A DNA stretch of 64,000 bases from Paludibacteraceae bacterium. Its GTDB lineage: Bacteria > Bacteroidota > Bacteroidia > Bacteroidales > Paludibacteraceae. The notes under the pieces were generated by a model that was given only the letters and a program-made list of their open reading frames with translations, was not told the DNA's origin and ran no database searches. Location: positions 1 to 64,000 of the forward strand of contig JAFGVV010000039.1 of the NCBI GenBank assembly GCA_016937795.1, read 5' to 3'. Shown piece after piece: positions 49,785 through 64,000 of this stretch (the stretch's first letter is position 1; each line of letters begins with the position of its first letter). The position numbers and the translations under genes were made by a program.

Positions 49785-51323
49785 ATGAAAATTAAAGTCA
49801 CGCTATTTTTATTGCTTTTTTTCTATGTGAATGTGAATGCTCAGCAGAGCTCCTTGTGGAAAATGATTTACGAAGATGAGTTTGCAGCTCAGACTTTTGA
49901 CACAAATTACTGGTCGTATTGTCCCCGCATTAATCCCGATTGGGGAAAATACCTGGTTTCGTCGCCTGCCACAGTGAGCACTGCCGATGGTTTTCTGAAA
50001 CTCAGGCTTATCAAAAATACTGATACAAGTGTGGACAAAGTGCCTTATCTGAGTGGAGGTATTCAGACAAAAGGGAAATTCAATTTCAAATATGGCAAAG
50101 TGGAAGTGCGTGCTAAATTCAGTAACGGTCAGGGTTCGTGGCCTGCCATTTGGATGATGCCTGAAAATCCGGGTGTAAGTTGGCCTGCCTGTGGCGAAAT
50201 TGATATTATGGAGCATGTGAATTCTGAAACTCAGATTCATCAGACCATTCATTCCGATTTTGCCAATACCCAGGGTATTCGCAATCCTTCGCCGACTAAA
50301 ACCACAGCCTTCGACAAGGACGCGTTCAATGTATATGGTGTGGAATGGCATGCCGACAGGCTCGATTTTACCCTGAACGGTCAGTTGACTTTTTCTTATC
50401 CGCGCATAGTGACCGATAAAACCGGTCAGTGGCCTTTCGACAAGCCGTTTTACATTATCCTGAATATGGCTGGTGGCGGTAGCTGGACAGGTGCAATAAA
50501 CGATGCTGCACTACCTTTTGAAATGCAGGTTGACTGGGTGCGCGTGTATGAGCGTGACCCCGAAGCGCCTTATGTGGCGCCCGGATGGACTTCGAACAAA
50601 ACTCAAAACGATGCGTATTGGGCAAATACTTTTGTAAAGAAAATAACCACTACCGGTGCGCTGAATAATCTGAATTACACGACACAACAGCGTCCTGCCT
50701 CTTATTATTACGAACATGCTGATACTTTAAGAGTTGTAGCGGGGAATCAGGTAAGTTTTCAGTTGTCGGCACATTCGCTGGGCGCTTATAGCACCAGTAC
50801 CGTTTTGCAGGACTTACGCTATACCTGCAATTATGCTTATGCCGACTTCGATGGCGATAAAAGTTTCGAAACATCGTTTCCGCGTATTGGAAATGTGCCT
50901 CCTACAAATGGTGTGGGCGGCAATTTCGACGTATTGGAAGTTACACGTGCCATCACAATTCCGGAAAACAGTGCAGATAAGACAGGACGCATTCGCATTG
51001 TGTACGACAATGCCTGGGCAGAGCGTTTTTCACCCGAAGCAAATGTACGCGAAGGTGTGGTGTACGATTTTCCGATTCGCATTAATACCCGCAATACAGA
51101 TTTAAAACAAACTATCAATAAACCCCTTGTGAAGCGTATTGGCAATCATATTGTTTTGGAAAGTATAGCCGGAGATTATAGTGTGGAAGTATTTAATGCA
51201 TCGGGACAGCGCTTGTATTCGGAGCGATTGAGTGATGCCGGTTTTAATATCAATGTGCCCAAAGGGATGGTCGTAGTGAGAATTAAAGATGCAGGTGATA
51301 ATATGTTTAGCTATAAGTTTTAA
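49785..51323 (+). CDS. Secreted GH16 beta-glucanase/galactanase with T9SS domain
   Basis: A 512-residue endo-acting glycoside hydrolase. After a signal peptide (1-19) the GH16 jelly-roll (about 25-255) contains the catalytic 'GEIDIMEH' with E138, D140 and E143 (nucleophile and acid/base glutamates), and 'GVEWHADRLDFTLNG'. Residues ~270-430 form a further beta domain, and the C-terminal ~70 residues are a type A sorting domain ('EVFNASGQRLYSERL' to 'DNMFSYKF'). Substrate class (laminarin, lichenan, agar-type or galactan) cannot be fixed from the motif; the ExDxxE form fits laminarinase/licheninase. A strong terminator follows. Confidence 0.9.
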   Translation: MKIKVTLFLLLFFYVNVNAQQSSLWKMIYEDEFAAQTFDTNYWSYCPRINPDWGKYLVSSPATVSTADGFLKLRLIKNTDTSVDKVPYLSGGIQTKGKFNFKYGKVEVRAKFSNGQGSWPAIWMMPENPGVSWPACGEIDIMEHVNSETQIHQTIHSDFANTQGIRNPSPTKTTAFDKDAFNVYGVEWHADRLDFTLNGQLTFSYPRIVTDKTGQWPFDKPFYIILNMAGGGSWTGAINDAALPFEMQVDWVRVYERDPEAPYVAPGWTSNKTQNDAYWANTFVKKITTTGALNNLNYTTQQRPASYYYEHADTLRVVAGNQVSFQLSAHSLGAYSTSTVLQDLRYTCNYAYADFDGDKSFETSFPRIGNVPPTNGVGGNFDVLEVTRAITIPENSADKTGRIRIVYDNAWAERFSPEANVREGVVYDFPIRINTRNTDLKQTINKPLVKRIGNHIVLESIAGDYSVEVFNASGQRLYSERLSDAGFNINVPKGMVVVRIKDAGDNMFSYKF

Positions 51324-51342
51324 AAAACAATTTTCATCAGAA

Positions 51343-51382
51343 TAAAAAAATCCGCTTTCGTTTTGAAAGCGGATTTTTTTTT
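51343..51382. terminator. Bidirectional terminator between GH16 and GH2 genes
   Basis: AAAAAAATCCGCTTTC pairs with GAAAGCGGATTTTTTTT around GTTTT. It separates two convergent genes. Confidence 0.9.
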
Positions 51383-51397
51383 GAATGGACTGATTTA

Positions 51398-56938
<5,541 letters not shown>

Positions 56939-56948
56939 TTATGCTGAA

Positions 56949-58208
56949 TTATTTCTTTCTGATTTTGTATCCGGCTATAGCAAAGTACAAAATGAAAATA
57001 TAAGCAGGCAGGAAAATAGTATAAGCTGCTTTGTAGTCGCTTACTATGGGTGCAATGCCGGTCTGGAACAAATCGATGATGGCTCCGAACAGCAGTGGGA
57101 AAATGGCTCCGCCCACAATGGCCATCACCAGCAATGAGGAACCTGTTTTGGTAAATTTACCCAAATCGGCAATAGCAAGTGGCCAGATAGCGCCCCACAT
57201 AATGGAGTTTGCAAAACCAATAGCTACCAGAAAATAGATGCCAATTTCGCCCGGTAAAAGCAAAACACCCAGAGAAGCCAGAATACCGATGATGGCAAAC
57301 AAGCGAAGTGCTTTGGTTTGCGAAATAAGTTTCGGAATGGCGAGTACGCCAAAAATATATCCTATAAACATACCTATTGGCACCCATTTGGCATAGCTTT
57401 CAGGATTGGTCATACCTTCGCCAAACACAGTGTTTGCGTAACCAATAATTGAAACCATTGGAAGAGTTTCCACACCCACATAAAAGAAAAGCGCCAATAC
57501 GCCCAACAATACGTGAGGCATTTGGAAAATGCTTTTTTTGCTATTTCCATAACTGCCCGATTCAGTGGCAGGAGCATCGCTGCTTTCGTCTTCACCGGCA
57601 GCTTTAACTTCGGGAAGTGGTGCGAAATACATAAATACAGCCAATGCTACGAGAATGCCTGTTACAATATAAAACGGCAGCGAAACCTGATCGAGACTTA
57701 CATTGTTCAGGTCGAGGAACAGACCCAAAAATACCGGTCCGAGCCACCATGCCAGTTTATTCATGATGCCCATGAGGCTCATGCGCATGGCTGCCGATTC
57801 CATTGGACCCACAATGGTTACGTAAGGATTTACCGAAGCCTGAAGCAAAGTATTACCAATACCACCCACAAAAAGAGCGAGTAAAAATACAGGGAAACTG
57901 GCCATGTTTGCCGAAGGAACAAAAAGAATCATTCCCAATGCCATAATAAGCAGTGCAATAACCATACTTACACGGTATCCCACTTTCTTGATAAGTTGCC
58001 CGGCGGGCGACCCAAAAATAAGGAATGCTGAGAAAATGGCGGCTGTTACCAGATACGATTGCGTTACTGTAAGGTTAAGTGCGCTTTGCAAAAAGGGAGT
58101 AAGAAATCCACTGATTCCCACACCGAATCCAATCACGAAAAATAATATTCCAATCAGTAAAAGTGGTATAAACAAAGTACTTTGTTTACCGGATGTTTTG
58201 TTTGTCAT
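56949..58208 (-). CDS. Sugar MFS transporter (FucP-like)
   Basis: A 419-residue permease with twelve hydrophobic helices; the first starts 'LFIPLLLIGILFFVIGFGVG'. The early 'FVIGFGVGISGFLTPFLQSA' and 'GIGNTLLQASVNPYVTIVGP' match the fucose/glucose-galactose:H+ symporter group. The final helices end 'ILYFAIAGYKIRKK'. It is encoded between GH2 and GH29 alpha-fucosidase genes, so fucose or galactose is the likely substrate. The gene starts 41 bases after the GH29 stop, consistent with one operon. Confidence 0.88.
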   Translation of the reverse strand: MTNKTSGKQSTLFIPLLLIGILFFVIGFGVGISGFLTPFLQSALNLTVTQSYLVTAAIFSAFLIFGSPAGQLIKKVGYRVSMVIALLIMALGMILFVPSANMASFPVFLLALFVGGIGNTLLQASVNPYVTIVGPMESAAMRMSLMGIMNKLAWWLGPVFLGLFLDLNNVSLDQVSLPFYIVTGILVALAVFMYFAPLPEVKAAGEDESSDAPATESGSYGNSKKSIFQMPHVLLGVLALFFYVGVETLPMVSIIGYANTVFGEGMTNPESYAKWVPIGMFIGYIFGVLAIPKLISQTKALRLFAIIGILASLGVLLLPGEIGIYFLVAIGFANSIMWGAIWPLAIADLGKFTKTGSSLLVMAIVGGAIFPLLFGAIIDLFQTGIAPIVSDYKAAYTIFLPAYIFILYFAIAGYKIRKK

Positions 58209-58248
58209 TGTTCTGAGTTTTAAAAAATAGATTGTTTGTGAATGATGT

Positions 58249-61206
58249 TTATAAAATAATTTTATGAGTTTCAGTTTCTGAATTGTGTTGTATCTGAATC
58301 AAATATGTTCCGTTCGAAAGATTTTGTAATGGAAGTCTGAACTCATTACTTTGTGCGCTTATCTCTATTTTGCAAATCAGTGTGGCTTTTATGTCAAAAA
58401 TCTTAATTTTATCTCCTGTGGAGAAATCGCCGGAACAAAGCAGCTCTCTGTTTAATACTTTAGTTACAAAGTTTTTTTTTGATTTTGTGAGCTGTTTAAC
58501 TGATGTTTCAGAGTCGTTGTCGGTGATGATTACTTTGGTTTTGTAATTTCCCGAAAAAATGTGCGCATTTGTGGGGTTGGTGAGTTCCACGCTAAAATCT
58601 TTATCTCCTTCAATGAAAGTGTTTTCGAGGATATTTACAGAGACTGCTTTTTTAGCTTCACCGGCTTCGAAACGCAACGTTTGTGTAATGTCCTGGTAAT
58701 TTTTGCCATGTACGCCTGTGCCGGGTGTGGTTACTACAGTGATTTCGGCCGCTTCGGTCAGGCTACCAAATCTGAAAACTTCAAGTTCAAGTGCTCCTGT
58801 GTTCTCATCTATTCTGATTTGTGCGTCTTTGAGCTGAAACATTCCTTTTACATCTGTCTGAAGCACATTTACGTTTTGAAGTCTGATAAAGGTAGCCAAC
58901 GATGCTGCACTTTTGGTGCCTGTCACTTTAAGTTCAACAATATGTGCACTGGAGCTCAACCCATTTTTTGTATAAAGAATTTCATTTTTCATACTTTTGG
59001 GCGAATAAGTGTCGATCAAAGTATCTCTTACACCATCAATCAATACTTCCATAATACCTCCGGCGGTGTTTTTTGTGCCAATAATCTGAAACCAGCCACC
59101 TTCGGCGATAAAGCTTGCTTTTGCTGTGTTTTTGTTCGAATAAATCATTACACCATTGCCTGTGCTGCCATAATTGCGGCTAATCGTCCAATCGTCGTTT
59201 TTTATTTTGCTGATTTGCAATTCGTTTGTATTTGCAAAACTGCCCGATGATAGCGAAAGACTAAAATTGTCGGCCTGTGTGGGCGCACTGTGAATTTTGA
59301 AGCTTGTTACATTGTCGCCAGTAGAAGTCTGACGGGGTAAATAGCCAATATGTGTACATTCAATTTGTTTTCCAAAATCATAACTCAGCGATTGAGGCAT
59401 GGAAACTTTGGAAGGCGACCATTCAGGTTGCCAAATGGTGGCATTGTTTCCGTCGAGCGTGTTCGACGCCGGACAGGGCGCTTCGGCAGTTGAGTTTTGA
59501 GCAAACGAAGTGGCGGTAGCTGTAAATCCGCTGCGGTTTATTTCCGTCACGATGCCGTTTTCGTTTTTGTAGAATCGCATTTCGGCCATAGTAGGCCATT
59601 TGCCCGATTGCATACCTGTTACTTCGAATTTTAGTTTGGCAATGGATAGTGCGTCGAGTGTTTGAAACTGATCGGCATTGATTACATCCAAACCTACAGG
59701 CTGACTTCCTTTTGTAGTAATGGAAGGGTCGGAGCGGAAGGCTTCGATACTGTTGATCAGCGGAACGGCAAGTGAGGAGGTCACAGTAAATCTGATTTTG
59801 CTAACCGGCATCAGCTGACCTTTTATCATTCGTTGGTAACCAATGGTCTGACCCTTTCCAAATTCTATCCATTTTCCGAAAACTTCGGTTTCAACTTTCC
59901 AACCGGAGATGCGCTGACCAAACGGAATATATTCCTGCACGCGAATAATGTCAATTTCTTTTGTTGTACCCAAATCAATGGTAATGCTGCCTGTGGTTTG
60001 CCCATCAGCCATAGTCCAGTAAGTGTCGTAATTGGTGTCGAGTACATTGGCAGCCTCAAATCCGTTTCCACGTGTGGCACTTGCAGTAGCTGTGGTTCCT
60101 GTACTCAGAATGTTGGTTTTAAAACTTTCTTTCACCGCTTTGCCCAGCGACATAAGCGCTGCTGAATCGTTTGCATGGAAAACGCCCGCTTTGTTGGGCG
60201 GAACATTCAGCAAAAGGGGAATTCCCATACCTACCGAACTGAAATATATTTCCGAAAGTTTGCTCAGACTTTTCACGCTGCTGTTGCTCGAATCGTGGTA
60301 AAACCATCCCGAACGAATGGATACATCGGCTTCGGGAAGGCAAAAATAGTTTCCGTTGGCGGTGTAAGTGTTTACATTATTCCCGTTTACATTTAGTTTT
60401 GTCCATACAGGGTCGTTTACATATCCGGCTTCATTGCCTACCCAAAAAGCATCCAGAGGAAAGTTTTCTTCGGGTCCCGAGTAGTTTTTGGTTGCCGCTG
60501 TCGACATCCATGTCAGGCAGTTAGGTTGCAGTGTTCTTACAATATTCACGTAGCGTGCAAAGTCGTAGGTTTGATATTCCACACCAGAGCCGGTGGCGCC
60601 GTCGAGCCATATTTCCACAATTTCACGTTTGCCTGTTTCGGGATTCAGGCGGCCATAGTCGCCATTAAGTAATTCGGTCAGTTGTCCTGCATAAAAATCG
60701 TTGTAATCTCCGGGAGTTGCGTCGCCATACGATTTTTCGTGAATGTCCCATGGCGACAGATAAATACCCATATCCATGCCATATTTGTCGCAGGACTCGG
60801 ATATTTCACGTGCCAAATCGCCGTTTCCATTCAGATACGGACTGGCCGAAATGTTATGCGTAGTAAGATTGGTAGGCCATAAACAAAAACCATCGTGATG
60901 TTTCAGGGTCACAATTACACGTTTAAATCCTGCTTCCTTAAAAAGGCGTATCCACTGGTCGGTATTGGCCTTTCCGTTTGTGGGATTGAAACTTGCAGGT
61001 ACTTCTGTACCATCGCCCCATTCTTTGTTGGTAAATGTATTCATACCGAAATGAATAAAGCCGGCCAAAGGTTCACGATGATATTTCATTTGTCGCTCAT
61101 TAGGCGTAGGGCCAAATTTCGCGGGAGCATTTTGGGCTACAATATTCTGTAGATTTAAAACACCTGATAAAATAAGTGCGTAGGTAAATAGTTTCGTGTG
61201 GTTCAT
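58249..61206 (-). CDS. Secreted GH29 alpha-L-fucosidase with F5/8-type and Calx-beta domains
   Basis: 985 residues: signal peptide (1-25), GH29 barrel (about 30-350) with 'GFIHFGMNTFTNKEWGDG', 'VTLKHHDGFCLW' and nucleophile D202 in 'EIWLDGATGSG'; one or two F5/8 type C (discoidin-like, CBM32) modules (about 360-470 and 530-650); a Calx-beta domain (about 800-890, 'GVHGKNYQDITQTLRF', 'FIEGDKDFSVEL'); and a type A sorting domain. It removes alpha-linked fucose at the cell surface. The gene follows the GH95 gene by 30 bases and precedes the MFS transporter, in one operon. Confidence 0.9.
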   Translation of the reverse strand: MNHTKLFTYALILSGVLNLQNIVAQNAPAKFGPTPNERQMKYHREPLAGFIHFGMNTFTNKEWGDGTEVPASFNPTNGKANTDQWIRLFKEAGFKRVIVTLKHHDGFCLWPTNLTTHNISASPYLNGNGDLAREISESCDKYGMDMGIYLSPWDIHEKSYGDATPGDYNDFYAGQLTELLNGDYGRLNPETGKREIVEIWLDGATGSGVEYQTYDFARYVNIVRTLQPNCLTWMSTAATKNYSGPEENFPLDAFWVGNEAGYVNDPVWTKLNVNGNNVNTYTANGNYFCLPEADVSIRSGWFYHDSSNSSVKSLSKLSEIYFSSVGMGIPLLLNVPPNKAGVFHANDSAALMSLGKAVKESFKTNILSTGTTATASATRGNGFEAANVLDTNYDTYWTMADGQTTGSITIDLGTTKEIDIIRVQEYIPFGQRISGWKVETEVFGKWIEFGKGQTIGYQRMIKGQLMPVSKIRFTVTSSLAVPLINSIEAFRSDPSITTKGSQPVGLDVINADQFQTLDALSIAKLKFEVTGMQSGKWPTMAEMRFYKNENGIVTEINRSGFTATATSFAQNSTAEAPCPASNTLDGNNATIWQPEWSPSKVSMPQSLSYDFGKQIECTHIGYLPRQTSTGDNVTSFKIHSAPTQADNFSLSLSSGSFANTNELQISKIKNDDWTISRNYGSTGNGVMIYSNKNTAKASFIAEGGWFQIIGTKNTAGGIMEVLIDGVRDTLIDTYSPKSMKNEILYTKNGLSSSAHIVELKVTGTKSAASLATFIRLQNVNVLQTDVKGMFQLKDAQIRIDENTGALELEVFRFGSLTEAAEITVVTTPGTGVHGKNYQDITQTLRFEAGEAKKAVSVNILENTFIEGDKDFSVELTNPTNAHIFSGNYKTKVIITDNDSETSVKQLTKSKKNFVTKVLNRELLCSGDFSTGDKIKIFDIKATLICKIEISAQSNEFRLPLQNLSNGTYLIQIQHNSETETHKIIL

Positions 61207-61236
61207 CTGACAAAAGTGATTTTTACAATAGTATTA

Positions 61237-64000
61237 TTAGCTGATAATTATTTTTTTCAAAACAGGAGACTGATTATTTGTCTCAATTTTGAGAATATAC
61301 ACCCCTTTCTCGTTGCCCGAAACTGAAAGAGTCTGGCTGTTGGAAGTGCCAATAAGAGAGCCTGTAGCTGAATAAAGTGCAAGGCGGCGAATTTCACCGG
61401 CAGGCGAAACGCTGATTTGCTGATTATGCATTGAAACAAGGAATTTATTTTTAGCAGTATTTTTATCGATTCCGGAAACAGTGTAAGGAACAAAGTCGAA
61501 ATAGAAATTCACAGGAACGGTTGAAGTGCTTCCCTGCGTAATATTTTTTGCGCCTGAATTATATTGCCAATAGGCTGTTCCGGCTTGTTGTGTATTTTGA
61601 ATGGCATAAAGCGATTCGTCGAAATAAATGTTATATGTGTTCCAGTTTGCGTAAAAAGGATTGACGCCAAAGTCTCCCTGTTCGTTGATATAGCGTTGGT
61701 CGGCTTTGCTTACAATTTTGTAGTATGAACCTGTTTTGGAGATGGTCCATACTTGTTTGTTGATGTTGGAAGGATCGGTAATAGCAGTTTCAAAAAGAGG
61801 TTTTCCACCTGTGGCGTTAGGTGTTGTGTTGGTCAGATAAAGTTGATCGGCTTTGATAAAGTAGTCGCCAGCCGAAAGCGTATTTTTTAAAACAGAAGGA
61901 GAAAATTTCAGAAAATCCAGCTGAATGTTACCCGATTTCAGCAATAATGTAATTTTATGCGTTCCTGCTGATAATGTAAGGCCTGAAGTTATTTCCTGAT
62001 TAGTGAATGTGTTTATAGCATTTGTTATACTGAGTGTGGCTACACTTTGGTCGTCGACCAGAATTTCAAGTTCGGAACCAGCGGCAGCCTTTAGCGATAA
62101 TGCCGGAATATAACGACCACTTTTTTTGATGTTTACGGTGTACGAAGCCCATTCATCCTGTTTCAAATCGGTGTAAAATCCGCTTGCACCTTTATAAATA
62201 TCAATACCATCGTTACGAAATTGTTCTCCGGAGTTAATATTGTCGATGGCATGAAAGCCAATTCCTTCGCAACCCAGATCGTAATTTTCGGCTTGAATCA
62301 TATCGTCGGGAATGTTCACAGCTGAAAACGGAAGTCTGGTGCCACAAAGGGCACCAAACTCTATTTTATACTGAACACCTTTTTCGGTTGGGAACGAAAT
62401 CATGTTGTCGCTATGCACGGTAAAGGCAATTTCAGCTCCGGTGCTTTGATTGATCACCTTAGCGGTGCGCACTGAGTTATAGTTGATTTTACAGTTTTCG
62501 CCCGAACGCGACAAGATCATTGCCGAAGTGGCTACGTTGTTCTTCCAGGCAATGTCCACATCGAAATCGCCTACAGCACGTAAGCCTTTTACCTCACCTT
62601 CTTTCCAAACTGAAGGCAATGCAGGCAGGATTTGTAAAACGCCGATATGGCTTTGCAGCAACATTTCGGCTATACCGGCTGTAGCACCGAAGTTTCCATC
62701 AATCTGGAAGGGTGGGTGAGTGTCGAACAGATTCTGATAAACACCACCTCCGCCAGTAGAAAGTGTAAGTGCCAGGTTCAGAATTTTATAAGCGCGGTTT
62801 CCGTCCAGTGCACGTGCCCAAAGGTTTATTTTCCAGCCCATCGACCAACCTGTACTGGCATCGCCGCGATTGTCGAGTGACTTGATAGCCGCATCGAAAA
62901 TGGTTTTGTCAATCAGAGGCGAAATCTGATTTCCCGGATAAAGTCCGATCAGATGCGACATGTGTCGGTGTCCGGTCTGACCCACAGTGCGTGGCGAGTA
63001 TTTCCATTCGCGTAAATGTCCATCGCTGTCGATGTGCAAACCAGCGTCAAGTTTATCGAATTTTGCCTGAAGTTCGGCTTTGAATGCCGCATCGGCTGAA
63101 ACTTCATCGCCCAGAATTTCCATAGTTTGCAATGTGTTGTTGAACAAGTCCCAAACAAGTTGCTGCGCATGTGCCACGCCATCTTCCGATGGGCCGTGCT
63201 CAGGTGAGTATTCGTTCGGGCAAACCAGAGTGCCGTCGGGCGCAATGCCGTATTTCGAACTTCCCTTATCATTTATCAGTCGTTCCATCCAGAATTCGGC
63301 AGCGCCTTTCATGGCAGGATAAGCCTTTGTCAGAAGGAAATTTTTGTCGAGTGAATAGCGGTAATGCTGCCACAAGTGCGTGCAATACCATGCGTTGGCA
63401 ATAACATAATTGTGCATAAAGCCACCGTGCCAGCCAAAAATATTATTTTCGGTGTAAAGCGTCCAGCCTTTTGTTTGTCCGGCATTGCGTGCATTTTGTT
63501 TCCACTGATTTTGCACTACAGCTTCGTTGTAAATATAATTCAGAAAATTAGGATACAAATCGGACAGGTTAGTCGGTTCGGCTGGCCAGTAATTCATTTG
63601 TACATTAATATTACTGTGAATATCGGCACTCCAGGGTGGTGTGTTGCTGTTGTTCCAAATGCCCTGAAGATTGGCAGGTGTGTCCACTCCACGCGATGAC
63701 GATATAAGTAAATACCTTCCGAACTGATAATAGAGCTCTTCGAGGAACTGAATACGGTTTCCGGTGTTGTAAGTCGTCAGCAATTCGTTGGTCGGAATGT
63801 TGTTTGTAGTGTTGCCCAAACGTAGCGACGAACGGTTGAAAAACGTTTTGTAATCGCTGATATGTGCTGTTTTTACAGCTTCGTAACCTTTTGCAGCCAC
63901 AGCATTCACAATGTGATCGACCTGACCTTTTACAAGCCCGGCATCGAAAGTGTAAGTGCTGCTTACAGGCGAGTAATTTGTTTTTCCGCGCAGTATAATG
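61237..64000 (-). CDS. Secreted GH95 alpha-fucosidase/galactosidase (5' partial)
   Basis: The reading frame is open to the right edge, so the N-terminus (signal peptide and start of the GH95 N-domain) lies outside. What is visible has the GH95 catalytic (alpha/alpha)6 barrel: '[20 protein letters not shown]', '[15 protein letters not shown]', '[20 protein letters not shown]', '[17 protein letters not shown]' and '[19 protein letters not shown]'. A carbohydrate-binding-like beta domain follows ('[20 protein letters not shown]'), then a type A T9SS sorting domain. GH95 enzymes cleave alpha-1,2-fucose, or L-galactose, from galactosides. It is the first gene visible of the GH95-GH29-MFS-GH2 operon. 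Confidence 0.93.
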   Translation of the reverse strand, partial: IILRGKTNYSPVSSTYTFDAGLVKGQVDHIVNAVAAKGYEAVKTAHISDYKTFFNRSSLRLGNTTNNIPTNELLTTYNTGNRIQFLEELYYQFGRYLLISSSRGVDTPANLQGIWNNSNTPPWSADIHSNINVQMNYWPAEPTNLSDLYPNFLNYIYNEAVVQNQWKQNARNAGQTKGWTLYTENNIFGWHGGFMHNYVIANAWYCTHLWQHYRYSLDKNFLLTKAYPAMKGAAEFWMERLINDKGSSKYGIAPDGTLVCPNEYSPEHGPSEDGVAHAQQLVWDLFNNTLQTMEILGDEVSADAAFKAELQAKFDKLDAGLHIDSDGHLREWKYSPRTVGQTGHRHMSHLIGLYPGNQISPLIDKTIFDAAIKSLDNRGDASTGWSMGWKINLWARALDGNRAYKILNLALTLSTGGGGVYQNLFDTHPPFQIDGNFGATAGIAEMLLQSHIGVLQILPALPSVWKEGEVKGLRAVGDFDVDIAWKNNVATSAMILSRSGENCKINYNSVRTAKVINQSTGAEIAFTVHSDNMISFPTEKGVQYKIEFGALCGTRLPFSAVNIPDDMIQAENYDLGCEGIGFHAIDNINSGEQFRNDGIDIYKGASGFYTDLKQDEWASYTVNIKKSGRYIPALSLKAAAGSELEILVDDQSVATLSITNAINTFTNQEITSGLTLSAGTHKITLLLKSGNIQLDFLKFSPSVLKNTLSAGDYFIKADQLYLTNTTPNATGGKPLFETAITDPSNINKQVWTISKTGSYYKIVSKADQRYINEQGDFGVNPFYANWNTYNIYFDESLYAIQNTQQAGTAYWQYNSGAKNITQGSTSTVPVNFYFDFVPYTVSGIDKNTAKNKFLVSMHNQQISVSPAGEIRRLALYSATGSLIGTSNSQTLSVSGNEKGVYILKIETNNQSPVLKKIIIS

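Overview
This window is a chromosomal segment from a member of the Bacteroidota, most likely order Bacteroidales, possibly near Paludibacter. The genus is a guess; the phylum is well supported. Evidence: at least six proteins carry type IX secretion (T9SS) C-terminal sorting domains; upstream regions repeatedly show the Bacteroidota -7 box TAnnTTTG, several with a -33 TTTG-like box, and few Shine-Dalgarno sequences; a complete Na+-NQR operon is present; and Bacteroidota-restricted families occur (DUF4827, DUF4469, DUF3472, GH109-like oxidoreductase). There is one tRNA, tRNA-Arg(UCU). I saw no phage, insertion sequence, CRISPR array or rRNA.

Layout. 1-3.6 kb: end of a secreted T9SS protein, a GH109-like oxidoreductase, a Gly/Ser-rich protein with a sorting-type C-terminus, and mazG. 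4.0-6.6 kb: a YtrA-type operon (ABC ATPase, permease, GntR regulator and three very small ORFs) with a candidate operator over its promoter. 7.0-13.0 kb: nqrABCDEF, the respiratory sodium pump. 13.2-18.5 kb (minus): glmM, two lipoproteins, and the fused aspartate kinase/homoserine dehydrogenase thrA. 18.7-28.1 kb: tRNA-Arg, mutS2, a nitrilase-family hydrolase, serS, rplU-rpmA and mfd. 28.2-34.4 kb (minus): an unfamiliar surface-protein cluster with three tandem lipoproteins whose ends are nearly constant and whose middles differ, a T9SS protein, a tail-fibre-like protein, an LTxxQ protein and a DUF4469 protein. 34.8-39.5 kb: aminotransferase, LolC/E-type permease, lipoprotein and methyltransferase. 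39.7-47.7 kb: a single-chain CarA-CarB carbamoyl phosphate synthetase followed by a second full-length CarB. 48-64 kb: an RRM protein and a carbohydrate locus (DUF3472 protein, GH16, GH2, sugar MFS transporter, GH29, GH95), most of it secreted by T9SS and suited to fucosylated galactosides.

The most unusual features are: (1) the carA-carB fusion, whose linker contains a perfect 29-bp inverted repeat pair, translated in frame; the repeat belongs to a CCCCT/AGGGG palindromic family found at several other sites in the window; (2) degenerate short-period repeats in several intergenic gaps and, in frame, inside mutS2; (3) the tandem lipoprotein array; (4) the YtrA-like operon with an AGTGTA-N12-TACACA operator and translationally coupled microproteins. 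All functional calls come from motif recognition by eye; no database search was run.
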